From a bacterium (lineage in GTDB: Bacteria > CAIWAD01): 64,000 bases of DNA. Location: the NCBI GenBank assembly GCA_030429345.1, contig JAUIFJ010000007.1:93887-157886 (forward strand). Direction: 5' to 3'. The position numbers and the translations under genes are program-made. Position 1 is the stretch's first letter, and every line of letters starts with the position of its first letter. Shown here piece after piece: positions 51,122 to 59,708 of the stretch. Under the pieces are notes generated by a model. The model worked only from the letters and a program-made list of their open reading frames with translations, did no database searches and was not told the DNA's origin.

Positions 51122-53197
51122 CTACAGCGCGACCTGTGCCGCTCCCTGCGGATGTTCGTCGCCGTGCGCCGCCGTCTCTGCCGGAAGGCCGACGGCCGCC
51201 ACCGATTCCAGTTCCACGTCCAGGCTGAGTTCGCTGAAACTGACCACGCGCAGATCGCGCAGGGGTCCTTCCAGCAGGCGCGCCAGGTAGGAACGGATCT
51301 CGGGGCGCGCGATCACCGCCGGCACTCGTCCTTCCGCCTGCAGGCGATCGCGCCAGCCAGCTATTTCCGCCACGACGGCGGCGAAGGCCTCCGGATGCAG
51401 CGATCCGCCCCGGCCATCCATTTCCGCCTGCAGGAGCTGCTCCAGCTCCGGATGCAGGGTCATGGCCTTGATGCGGCCGTCCTCGCCCTTCAGCGTGCCC
51501 GTGATCGAGCCCGAGAGGGCGTGGCGGCAGTATTCACAAAGGATGTCGGCGTCCTTGGTCTGGCCGCCGGTCTCGCTCAGGGTTTCGAGGATCGTCGTCA
51601 GGTCCCGGATCGGCACGCCCTCGCGCAGCAGTTTCTGCAGCACCTTGTGGATCGCCGCCAGGCCGAGCACCTTGGGGTGCAGCTCCTCGACAACGGCGGC
51701 GTGATCCGGCTTCAGGTTCTCGAGCAGCTTCTTGACGTCCTGCTGGCCGAGAATGCGCCAGGCCTGTTGTCTCACAATGGTTTCCAGGTGCGTCGCCAGC
51801 ACGGCGGAAGGCTCGACGACGGCATAGCCCGCGCGTTCGGCCTCGCCGCGGTGGGCCTCGCGGATCCAGAGCGCGGGCAGGCCGAAGGTCGGATCCTTCG
51901 TGTCCAGGCCCTTGAGGCCGTGCTCGTTGTCCTCGCCCGTCAAGGCCAGCAGCCAGCCGGGGCGGATCTCGCCCTTCCCCGCCATGTTGCCCCGTATACG
52001 AATCTGGTAGGCCTCGGGGCGCAGGCTCATGTCGTCGCGAATGCGGATCGGCGGCACGACCAGGCCCAGGTCCTGCGCCACCTGGCGCCGCAGGCTGGTG
52101 ATCCGCCCCAGCAGGTCGCCGCCCTGCTCCTTGTCCACCAGCTCGATCAGGCTGTAGCCCAACTCGATCTCCATGGTGTCCAGGTTGAGGTAGTCCTCGA
52201 TGCGCTCGGCGCGGGGCGCGGCCTCTTCCTTCGCCTGCTGCTCGGCCTGCTCTTCGGCCTCGATCTCGCCGCGGCGGTTGCGGAAGGCCAGGATGCCGGC
52301 GAGCAGGGCCAGCACGAAGAAGGGCACGGTCGGCAGGCCGGGCATCAGGCCGAAGAAGATCAGCACCACGCTGGCGATGGCCAGGGGGCGCACATTGCTC
52401 AGCAGCTGCTCCATCAGGTCGCTGCCGAAATGGCTTCGGCTGCCGGCGCGTGTCACAATAATGCCGGCGGCCACACTGATGATCAGCGAGGGGATCTGGT
52501 TGACCAGGCCGTCACCGATGGTCAGCAGGCTGAAGGTGCGACCGGCGTCGGCGGCGCTCATGCCCAGCTGCAGCATGCCGACGGCCAGGCCGCCGACCAG
52601 GTTGATGCCGGTAATGATCAGGCCGGCGATGGCGTCGCCGCGGACGAACTTGCTGGCGCCGTCCATCGCTCCATAGAAGTCGGCCTCGCGGCTGATCTTC
52701 TCGCGGCGCAGGCGGGCCTCGGCCTCGTCGATCACGCCGTTGTTCAGGTCGGCGTCGATGGCCATCTGCTTGCCCGGCATGGCGTCCAGGGTGAAGCGCG
52801 CCGCCACCTCGGCCACGCGCCCCGAGCCCTTGGTGATGACGATGAAATTGATCAGCACCAGGATCAGGAAGACGATGAAGCCGACGACCACGTTGCCGCC
52901 GACGACGAAGTTGCCGAAGGCGCTGATCACCTTGCCGGCATAGCCCTCGCCCAGGATCAGCCTCGTCGAGGCCACGTTCATCGCCAGGCGGAAGAGGGTC
53001 AGGATCAGCAGCATGCCGGGGAAAATGCTGAACTGCAGGGGCTCCAGCGTATACAGGGCCACCAGCAGGATGACCAGGCCGAGCATGATGTTCAGCGAGA
53101 GCATCATGTCCAGCATCACCGGATGCATGGGGATGATCATCATCACCAGGATTCCGACCACGCCCAGGCTGAGCAGGATGTCGGCGCGCTTTCTCAC
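51122..53197 (-). CDS. flhA: flagellar export gate protein FlhA
   Basis: A 691-residue protein: eight TM helices in the first 320 residues with the FHIPEP-family hallmarks (TRLILGEGYAGKVISAFGNFVVGGNVVVG, VTKGSGRVAEVAARFTLDAMPGKQMAIDADLN), then a large cytoplasmic domain. It forms the nonameric gate of the flagellar type III export system. The GTG start overlaps the flhB stop (GTGA). Confidence 0.97.
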   Translation of the reverse strand: MRKRADILLSLGVVGILVMMIIPMHPVMLDMMLSLNIMLGLVILLVALYTLEPLQFSIFPGMLLILTLFRLAMNVASTRLILGEGYAGKVISAFGNFVVGGNVVVGFIVFLILVLINFIVITKGSGRVAEVAARFTLDAMPGKQMAIDADLNNGVIDEAEARLRREKISREADFYGAMDGASKFVRGDAIAGLIITGINLVGGLAVGMLQLGMSAADAGRTFSLLTIGDGLVNQIPSLIISVAAGIIVTRAGSRSHFGSDLMEQLLSNVRPLAIASVVLIFFGLMPGLPTVPFFVLALLAGILAFRNRRGEIEAEEQAEQQAKEEAAPRAERIEDYLNLDTMEIELGYSLIELVDKEQGGDLLGRITSLRRQVAQDLGLVVPPIRIRDDMSLRPEAYQIRIRGNMAGKGEIRPGWLLALTGEDNEHGLKGLDTKDPTFGLPALWIREAHRGEAERAGYAVVEPSAVLATHLETIVRQQAWRILGQQDVKKLLENLKPDHAAVVEELHPKVLGLAAIHKVLQKLLREGVPIRDLTTILETLSETGGQTKDADILCEYCRHALSGSITGTLKGEDGRIKAMTLHPELEQLLQAEMDGRGGSLHPEAFAAVVAEIAGWRDRLQAEGRVPAVIARPEIRSYLARLLEGPLRDLRVVSFSELSLDVELESVAAVGLPAETAAHGDEHPQGAAQVAL

Positions 53198-54264
53198 GAT
53201 GCCGCTCCCTGTCCGCGCAGACGGTAGACAAAGGCCAGCAGTTCAGCCACGGCGCGGTAGAGGCTGGCCGGAATCTCCATGCCGACCTCGCAGGCCTTGA
53301 AGAGCGTGCGCGCCATCTCCCTGTTCTCGATGACGGGAATGCCGTTCTCGCGGGCCAGTTCGCGAATGCGGGCCGCCACCAGGCGAGCGCCCTTGGCGAT
53401 CACGCGCGGGGCCGCGCCCTTGTCGGCGTCGTACTTCAGCGCGACGGCGAGGCGGGTCGGGTTGGTGACGACCACGTCGGCCTGTGAGACATCGGCGATC
53501 ATGCGGTTGTAGGCCGTTTCCTGCTGCAGGCTGCGGATGCGCCCCTTCTGCTGGGGATCGCCCTCGGTCTGCTTGCGCTCCTCCTTGACCTCGTGCTTGC
53601 TCATGCGCAGCTTGCGCGTCGTGTCCCAGCGCTGGAAGGAGAAATCGAAGAGGGCGATCACGCCGAGCATCAGCAGTGTATAGCCCATCAGCTTGAGCAC
53701 GGTGCCGCCGATGTGTGACAGGATCTCACCCGGCTGCGCGTAGACCAGGGGCAGGAAGCCTTCCAGTTCGTGCTTCACCACCAGATAGCAGATCAGGCCG
53801 ATCAGGCCGACCTTGAAGAGGTTCTTCAGCAGCTCGACCAGGCTGCGCGCGCTGAAGAGGTTCTTGATGCCCTTCAGGGGATTGATCTTGTCCAGCTTGG
53901 GCTGGATCGTCTTGCCGGAGAGCATCCAGCCCACCTGGCCGATGTTGCTGGCCAGGCCGACCACGCCGACGGCGATCAGGAAGGGCATCACCAGACGCAG
54001 CACATGGCGCGCGCTCTCCTCGAAGAGCGGCACGATGCTTTGCGGGGTCACTTCCCCGGAAGGCGCGCGCAGCATTGCCTCGCGCATGATGGCGCCCAGG
54101 TTCTGCACCAGCCATCCGCCGGTGAAGAAGAAGACCAGGCTCACCGCCAGCAGCACCATGGCGGAGTTGACCTCCATCGAGCGCGCGACCTGGCCTTCCT
54201 GGCGGGCGTCCTCGCGCTTCTTCGGGGTTGGTTCTTCTGTTTTTTCCTGGAACTCGTCGGCCAT
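53194..54264 (-). CDS. flhB: flagellar export switch protein FlhB
   Basis: The ATG at 54264 gives 356 residues: [23 protein letters not shown], four TM helices, and the cytoplasmic part with the autocleavage site [15 protein letters not shown] (NPTH is NPTR here). FlhB sets substrate specificity of flagellar export. The NPTR variant keeps the cleaving Asn-Pro. First gene of the flagellar operon; a perfect palindrome lies in its leader. Confidence 0.95.
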   Translation of the reverse strand: MADEFQEKTEEPTPKKREDARQEGQVARSMEVNSAMVLLAVSLVFFFTGGWLVQNLGAIMREAMLRAPSGEVTPQSIVPLFEESARHVLRLVMPFLIAVGVVGLASNIGQVGWMLSGKTIQPKLDKINPLKGIKNLFSARSLVELLKNLFKVGLIGLICYLVVKHELEGFLPLVYAQPGEILSHIGGTVLKLMGYTLLMLGVIALFDFSFQRWDTTRKLRMSKHEVKEERKQTEGDPQQKGRIRSLQQETAYNRMIADVSQADVVVTNPTRLAVALKYDADKGAAPRVIAKGARLVAARIRELARENGIPVIENREMARTLFKACEVGMEIPASLYRAVAELLAFVYRLRGQGAAS

Positions 54265-54290
54265 CGCTTCGTCCGTTTCACCCGTTGTGC

Positions 54291-54306
54291 GGTTCCCGCG
54301 GGAACC
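54291..54306. promoter_or_regulatory. 16-bp perfect palindrome in the flhB leader
   Basis: GGTTCCCGCGGGAACC, about 27 bases upstream of the flhB ATG. It could be an operator for a dimeric regulator or an RNA hairpin. No clear sigma promoter was found in the 200 bases above it. Confidence 0.4.
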
Positions 54307-54491
54307 CTGTCGGGGGTGGAATGGCAAAATCCGGGCCGGATTGGGAAGTTCGGAAGTACTGAAGTGGAGGGGTTGTTCTTAAACGACTTGAAGGGACTGC
54401 GCAGGCGACCGCCGTCTCACGCAACAGTCCTTCAGGGCAGGAGCTACCGGGGGCGCGGGGGAAGTATCTGCCGCTACCGCGCCCAACAGGT

Positions 54492-54623
54492 GGTGCCAGG
54501 CACGGTGCCAAGGACGGTGCCAGGGACAGTGCCACGCTCGGTGCCAGGGACGGTGCCAGGGACGGTGCCACGCACGGTGCCAGGCACGGTGCCAGGGACA
54601 GTGCCAGGCACGGTGCCAAGGGC
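54492..54623. repeat. 12-bp minisatellite, eleven units
   Basis: Eleven consecutive 12-base units of the type GGTGCCAGGCAC, most varying in the last six bases (AGGGAC, AAGGAC, ACGCAC). Two adjoining units form the palindrome GTGCCAGGCAC, so hairpins are possible. The gene-free stretch 54265-54737 also holds imperfect inverted repeats at about 54388-54438 (GAAGGGACTG/CAGTCCTTC). Reading frames through the array give only a two-residue periodicity and are not taken as genes. Confidence 0.9.
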
Positions 54624-54737
54624 GGAATCCACATCGATGAAGACTTCACCCGTGTCTAGCGCAGCAAAACCAGCTTCCTGATCTCCAGGGCTTGCCGGCG
54701 CTGGACGAGTAAGCCCGGTGAACCCGGTCCTGCACCC

Positions 54738-55805
54738 TCAGGAAGGAAGCGGACCGCCGGCTTGAGCCACATCTCCCGCCGGCAAGGGCTGATCCAGCAG
54801 CTGCAGGCCCGCCTTGCGGAACTCGCGGATCACGGTGCGCGTCAGGTCGCTGACCAGGGCGAACTCGAAGCGGTGATCGAGCACGTATACCTTGAGCTTC
54901 AGACGGATCATGCCGTGTCCGTTGCGCTCCTCGTTGGTGAAGACCACGGCGCGCGGCTTGTTCAGGTAGGCATAGCGGCTCAAGGCCGCGCAGCGCAGGG
55001 CCAGTTCTCGGGCGCGATCCATGTCCGCGTCCACCGGCAGGTGGAAGTAGATCGCCACCTGGCAGTCAGGCGCGCCGGCGTTGGCGTTGGAAACGGACTT
55101 GCTGACGATCTCCATGTTGGGCACGGCGACGACCGAGTCGTCCGGGGTCAGCAGGCGCACGGTGCGCAGGCCGATGGAGAGCACCTCGCCGTAGTGCTGG
55201 TCGATCTGGATCTTGTCGCCGACGCCGAAGGGCTTGTCGAAGAGGATCACGATGCCGCCGAAGATGTTCTTCAATACGTCCTGACTGGCGAAGCCGATGG
55301 CGATGCCCGCCGAGGCGGTGAAGGCGAGCACGCTCTGGATCGGCGGACGAAAGATCCCGATGACGACGAAACTGATCAGCGCTGTCCAGCCGAGAATCCG
55401 CACGACGGGAATGATGCCCTTGATCGTGAGACGATAGCGCGGCCAGCGTTCGCTGAGCACGTTCAGCACCAGGCCCGTATACCGCAGCACGAACCAGCCG
55501 AGCACGAGGACCAGGATCGCCGAGATCCACTTCGAGGCGCGGAAGAAGCGCCATTCGGCCTCCTCCAGGCTGCGGGCGGCCTGCGCTTCCACAGTGCCGC
55601 CGCTCGCTTCGGCAAGGCCCCCGCGAGTCGCCTCTGCTGCCGGAACCTGCGGGCCGCCTTCCGCCTGCGCGTGGATCACCGTGTCCGCCGTCGCGCTCCG
55701 CGTGCTGTCCGGCACCTGCGCCGGCAGGGACAGCGACTGGATCACGATAAGCAGCAGCAGCGCAAGCAGCAGCGCGCTCCGGCTAGTGCAGGAATCGTTT
55801 TTCAT
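54738..55805 (-). CDS. mscS: small-conductance mechanosensitive channel (MscS family)
   Basis: A 355-residue protein: signal-like N-terminus, Ala/Thr-rich periplasmic stretch (to about 90), then three helices including the pore helix SVLAFTASAGIAIGFASQDVLKN, followed by the MscS beta domain (FGVGDKIQIDQHYGEVLSIGLRTVRL) and cytoplasmic cage. It should release solutes on hypo-osmotic shock. The start lies 23 bases inside the 3' end of the upstream 988-residue ATPase gene, so translation of the two is probably coupled. Confidence 0.92.
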   Translation of the reverse strand: MKNDSCTSRSALLLALLLLIVIQSLSLPAQVPDSTRSATADTVIHAQAEGGPQVPAAEATRGGLAEASGGTVEAQAARSLEEAEWRFFRASKWISAILVLVLGWFVLRYTGLVLNVLSERWPRYRLTIKGIIPVVRILGWTALISFVVIGIFRPPIQSVLAFTASAGIAIGFASQDVLKNIFGGIVILFDKPFGVGDKIQIDQHYGEVLSIGLRTVRLLTPDDSVVAVPNMEIVSKSVSNANAGAPDCQVAIYFHLPVDADMDRARELALRCAALSRYAYLNKPRAVVFTNEERNGHGMIRLKLKVYVLDHRFEFALVSDLTRTVIREFRKAGLQLLDQPLPAGDVAQAGGPLPS

Positions 55806-58749
55806 AGAGTGCCCGTACGAAGGTTCTGTAGAGAAAGAAGTGCAGTTCGCAGGAGCCCTGGCGCTCGACCAGGATGCCCTTGTTCGCCAGCCCCGTCTGC
55901 AGCAGGCGGGCGGAGCGCTCGGGAACGGAAAAGACCCGCGCCAGCTCCTGGCTGGTCAGGCTTTCGTGTTGCACCGTGGTGGCAATGGCGAAGAGCTCCT
56001 CGCTGTCCACCAGTTCGGCGATGCCCGCGTCAAGCTGGGTCAGGCCGTCGATCTCGAAGCTGCGGTTTTCCTGGTTGCGCAGGGAGCTCAACCATTGCAG
56101 CATGGCCACGCTGATGTTGCCCCCGGAGGCCTGGCAGAGCTTCTCGAAGAACTGGCCGCGCAGGTACTCCTGGCGCAGTTCGTCGCTTTCCAGGCGCCGA
56201 TAGCTTTTGCTTCGCTGCGTGGCCTCGTCGGCCCGGAAGACCAGGGGAATGCCGCTCAGGCGATGCCGCTTCAACAGCAGCTCCTCCAGGCTGTCGGCGG
56301 GCAGGCCCTTCAACTCCAGCACCTGGCCCACGTAGCGACCGACGCCGAGCACCTTGTCGAGATACAACCAGGCATACAGCCCGCAGGAAAGCAGCCAGAA
56401 GACCTTGTCGTGGGTCCGCGCCATGAGCAGCAGGAAACGGTTGAAGACTTCCAGCCCCTCGATGGTGCGCAGGAAGAGCCGATGAGTGTCCTCCAGCAGC
56501 ACGACTTCCGTGCCCTCGCCTTCCGACAGCACCTTCTCCAGCGCCTCCAGGCTTTCCTCTTCCAGCAGGAAGACCTGGTTCAGGAAGGCCAGCAGCTCCT
56601 CTTCGCTGCCCAGCTTGCCCGGAGGACTGGCCTTGCGCTGCCGCAATCCTCCCGGCAGGCGCGTCGACAGCAGCTGCAGCAGGGTGCTGCGTCCGGACCC
56701 GCGTTCGCCGATCAGCGCCAGCAGGCCGTTGTGCCCCGCGCGCCAGTCCTCGATGGCCTGGCCCAGAACCTCGAGTTCCCGGTCGCGTCCCACCAGCAGG
56801 GCCGGCTCGCCCAGCGGCTCGAAGCGGAAAAGGCGACGGTAGATCGCCGGCAGGCTTTCCAGGGTGAAGCGCGTGTCCCGCAGGTATTGGATCACGGCGT
56901 CGGCGGCGGCCGTGCGCTTGCGGATGCCCAGGCGGGTCACCTGTGAGACGGCGCCCACCGTGCGGCCCGCCCGCTCGCGCAGGAAGACCCGGAAACTGTC
57001 GTAGCGCTTGCCGCTCAGCGCGCGGAGACCGCGCAGGCCCTCGCGCAGCTTCTTGCCCCACTCCTCCAGGCGGTCTCCGGCCCGGGAGCGGGCCAGCGAC
57101 AGCTTGAGCGCCAGCAGCCGCTCGCTCTCCATCAGTTCCAGCACCTGGGCGATGTAGGTCTCCAGCGCTTCCGCCACGCCGGCCAGGCTGTCCTCCGCTC
57201 CCGCGGCGAGTGCTTCGCATTGCCCGGCCAGTGTCTCACGACTGCGCTCGAGGCAGTCCAGCACCAGCTGGCGCGCTTCGGCGACCCCGTCCTCGTTGCC
57301 GCGCAGCTCGAGCAGGGCCGTCTCGAAGGCCGCGTCGATGACCGGCCCCTGCAGCCCGATCTCGTTGGAGACCTGCAGCATGCGCACCCGGGCCTCCTCG
57401 GCCACCGCTTCCAGCCGCGGCCAGGCGCCTTCCTCCAGGCGATCCCGCACCAGTTCGGCCAGGGGAATCTCTTCCACGCGGGCGTCGACGGCCCGCGAGC
57501 CGACAGGACCTTCCTGCATCACCGCATAGCGGTCGCGCAGCTGTTCCGTGTCTTCGCCGAGTTCACGGGAAAGGCTTCTCAGCCGCTGCTCCAGGCGGAA
57601 GCGAAGAATCGTCTCGGCCGCAGGAGCCAGCCGTGCCTCGACCCAGTCGCGGGAAAGGCCGCGCTTCAGTTCATACAACCTTCGCCGCAATGCGCTGGCA
57701 TCCTGCTCCTCCTCCGCCAGGCTGGTGAAGCTTTCCTGCAGAGCCTCCATGACCTGCTGCAGCTCACCGCTGACTTTGGGCACCAGCTTCTCTTTCAGTT
57801 CCTGCTGCAGCCGCAGACCCTTCAGGCGGGCGCGATCCCGCAGGCAGAGCAGATCGGCGTCCTTCGAGCATTCCAGCCATTCGCCGCGCCAGCGCTCTTT
57901 CCAGGCCTCGGCATGGCGCCGCAGCTCCCGTCCGCGTCTGCGGTATTCCGTGCGCAGGGTCGCGGGCCGGAAGTGTCTCACCGGCTCGAGCAGGCTGCCT
58001 GCCCGGCCGGCAGCCAGGGCGGCCTGTTGAAGGATCTGCTCCAGCGCCTGCTCGAAGTCCTGCAGCGCCTGGGCCTCGAAATGCAGCAGCTTCTCGCCGA
58101 CCGGGTCTTCCGCCGGGTCCGCCGCCTGTTCTCCACTGGCCAGCGTGTTCCACAAGGGCTTGTAGAGTTCCAGGCCCAGCTGGTTCAGCTCCTGCCACAG
58201 TTCCTGCAGCCTGGCTTCGGCCGGCAGCAGCAACTGGCGGATCAGGAAGGCGCTGCCGTCCACGCGGGAAAGACGCGCCCGCGGACCGCTGCGCCTCATC
58301 AGCCGGGCTTCCAGGCGCGCCAGGCGAACCTGCACTCTGCGTGTCCGCGAGTCCTGTCCAGTGCTGTCCAGGGTGTCCGGGTCGACGCTCAGCGCGGCGG
58401 GCGGCAAGGCCAGCACGCGGCGTCGCAGGGGCGGCGAAAGTTCGTGATACAAGCGACGAAGGGTGTGTTCGCGGGTCAGCGGGGATTCCAGGGTGCGCAG
58501 CTGTGTGCCCAGTTCCTGCAGCAGGGTGGACCGCTCCTGCAGTCCTTTTCCCCGGGCGTCTTCCGGACAGGCGCGAATGGCGGCGATCTCCTGCGCCTGC
58601 CGTCCCAGTTCGGAGCTCAGGTTCTCGCGGGCCCGGCCCAGAAAGAGGCGCGCCGCCAGACGCAGCTCCCCGGCCATTTCCTGGCAGAGCCTCAGCAGCT
58701 CCTGCCGGTCCAGGCTGCCCGGCGGCGGGGGATGTTCGCGGTCGCTCAC
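55783..58749 (-). CDS. large coiled-coil protein with C-terminal ORC/STAND-like ATPase and winged helix
   Basis: The GTG at 58749 overlaps the xth stop (GTGA), giving 988 residues. Residues 1-620 are helical and coiled-coil-rich with many Leu/Arg/Glu. An ATPase domain follows: Walker A GERGSGRST (681-689, with Arg where Lys is expected) and Walker B EVVLLEDTH (about 748-756). The last 80 residues form a winged-helix-like domain (LTSQELARVFSVPERSARLLQTGLANKGILVERQG). No TM helix stands out. It overlaps the MscS gene. No known family recognised; coupling to channel function is inferred from gene arrangement. Confidence 0.65.
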   Translation of the reverse strand: MSDREHPPPPGSLDRQELLRLCQEMAGELRLAARLFLGRARENLSSELGRQAQEIAAIRACPEDARGKGLQERSTLLQELGTQLRTLESPLTREHTLRRLYHELSPPLRRRVLALPPAALSVDPDTLDSTGQDSRTRRVQVRLARLEARLMRRSGPRARLSRVDGSAFLIRQLLLPAEARLQELWQELNQLGLELYKPLWNTLASGEQAADPAEDPVGEKLLHFEAQALQDFEQALEQILQQAALAAGRAGSLLEPVRHFRPATLRTEYRRRGRELRRHAEAWKERWRGEWLECSKDADLLCLRDRARLKGLRLQQELKEKLVPKVSGELQQVMEALQESFTSLAEEEQDASALRRRLYELKRGLSRDWVEARLAPAAETILRFRLEQRLRSLSRELGEDTEQLRDRYAVMQEGPVGSRAVDARVEEIPLAELVRDRLEEGAWPRLEAVAEEARVRMLQVSNEIGLQGPVIDAAFETALLELRGNEDGVAEARQLVLDCLERSRETLAGQCEALAAGAEDSLAGVAEALETYIAQVLELMESERLLALKLSLARSRAGDRLEEWGKKLREGLRGLRALSGKRYDSFRVFLRERAGRTVGAVSQVTRLGIRKRTAAADAVIQYLRDTRFTLESLPAIYRRLFRFEPLGEPALLVGRDRELEVLGQAIEDWRAGHNGLLALIGERGSGRSTLLQLLSTRLPGGLRQRKASPPGKLGSEEELLAFLNQVFLLEEESLEALEKVLSEGEGTEVVLLEDTHRLFLRTIEGLEVFNRFLLLMARTHDKVFWLLSCGLYAWLYLDKVLGVGRYVGQVLELKGLPADSLEELLLKRHRLSGIPLVFRADEATQRSKSYRRLESDELRQEYLRGQFFEKLCQASGGNISVAMLQWLSSLRNQENRSFEIDGLTQLDAGIAELVDSEELFAIATTVQHESLTSQELARVFSVPERSARLLQTGLANKGILVERQGSCELHFFLYRTFVRALYEKRFLH

Positions 58750-59561
58750 TGGGCGCTTTCTGGTCGCAGGACCAGCTCCACCGGGCAGTGGTCGCTGCCT
58801 GTGACCTGGTCGAGGATCCCGGCGCTTTCCAGGCGCGGCAGCAGTTCTCTGCCGATGAAGAAATAGTCCAGTCTCCAGCCCACGTTGCGCTGCCGCGCGC
58901 CGCTGCGGAAGGACCACCAGGAATAGCGGCCGCTTTCTTCCGGATGCGTGTGACGGAAAGTGTCCACCATGCCGGGCCCCTTCCTGCCCTCGAGAAAGCC
59001 GTCGACCCAGGCGCATTCCTGGGGCAGGAAGCCGCTGTTCTTGCGATTGGCCGCCGGCCGGGCCAGGTCGATCTCCCTGTGCGATGTGTTGAGATCTCCG
59101 CAGACGACCACCGCCTCGCCCTGCTTCTGCAGGCGCTCGACCAGGACCTGGAAATCGGCATAGAAGTCCATCTTGTACTGCAGCCGCTCCTCGCCGCTGG
59201 TCCCGTTGGGGAAATAGATGTTGAAGAGCACGACGCCGTCAATGCGTGTCACCGTGACACGGCCTTCCGTGTCCCATTTCTTCATTTTCGCGTCCAGCGG
59301 AGCGAAGCCCTCGAAACTTTCGTGCTCCAGCCCGCGGACCAGGGTCGCCGTGCCGCTGTAGCCGGCCCGCTGGGTCTGGCTCCAGCAGCCCGCGTATCCC
59401 AGGTCGGCAAAGGCCTGGACAGCCTCGGCGGGAATCTGCTTCTCGAAGATGCGTGTCTCCTGCAGGCAGAGCACATCCGGCCGGTCTTCGGCCAGCCAGT
59501 CGAGGAAACCCTTTTTCAGCGCGCTGCGCAGGCCGTTGATGTTCCAGGAAACCAGTCGCAT
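58746..59561 (-). CDS. xth: exodeoxyribonuclease III
   Basis: From the ATG at 59561 (MRLVSWNINGLRSALKKGF), 271 residues. The exonuclease/endonuclease/phosphatase fold is clear: DVLCLQETRI (metal Glu), NIYFPNGTSGEERLQYK, VVCGDLNTSHREIDLARP and the C-terminal GSDHCPVELVL. It cuts at abasic sites and degrades 3' ends in base excision repair. Separated from argS by 147 bases that contain a short hairpin (GATGACT-cggc complement) and a repeat remnant. Confidence 0.95.
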   Translation of the reverse strand: MRLVSWNINGLRSALKKGFLDWLAEDRPDVLCLQETRIFEKQIPAEAVQAFADLGYAGCWSQTQRAGYSGTATLVRGLEHESFEGFAPLDAKMKKWDTEGRVTVTRIDGVVLFNIYFPNGTSGEERLQYKMDFYADFQVLVERLQKQGEAVVVCGDLNTSHREIDLARPAANRKNSGFLPQECAWVDGFLEGRKGPGMVDTFRHTHPEESGRYSWWSFRSGARQRNVGWRLDYFFIGRELLPRLESAGILDQVTGSDHCPVELVLRPESAQ

Positions 59562-59660
59562 TCCTGCACCTTCCCTTCGATCGCCGCCGATGACTCGGCA
59601 GTCATCCATGTCTCACACTGCTTCCGGGATCATTCGGGTCGAGGCCCGCGCTCGCCGCGC

Positions 59661-59695
59661 ACCTCGGCGCCTCTGCGTCTCCGCGCGAGAACCCC
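59661..59695. repeat. half-copy of a CGCAGAG-type repeat (E)
   Basis: CTCTGCGTCTCCGCGCGAGAA is the inverted counterpart of the copy at 40466 and lies against the argS stop codon (59709), as copies A and C lie against stops. Confidence 0.5.
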
Positions 59696-59708
59696 ACCGA
59701 TCAACGGC

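Noticed and set aside
54427..54450. sigma54-like TTGCG in the flhB leader
   Set aside because: No GG at the required distance upstream of the GC.
54278..54681. Frames across the 12-bp minisatellite encoding [12 protein letters not shown] or [12 protein letters not shown] repeats
   Set aside because: Repeat units are multiples of three so every frame stays open; no ribosome-binding site and no flanking domain on either strand.
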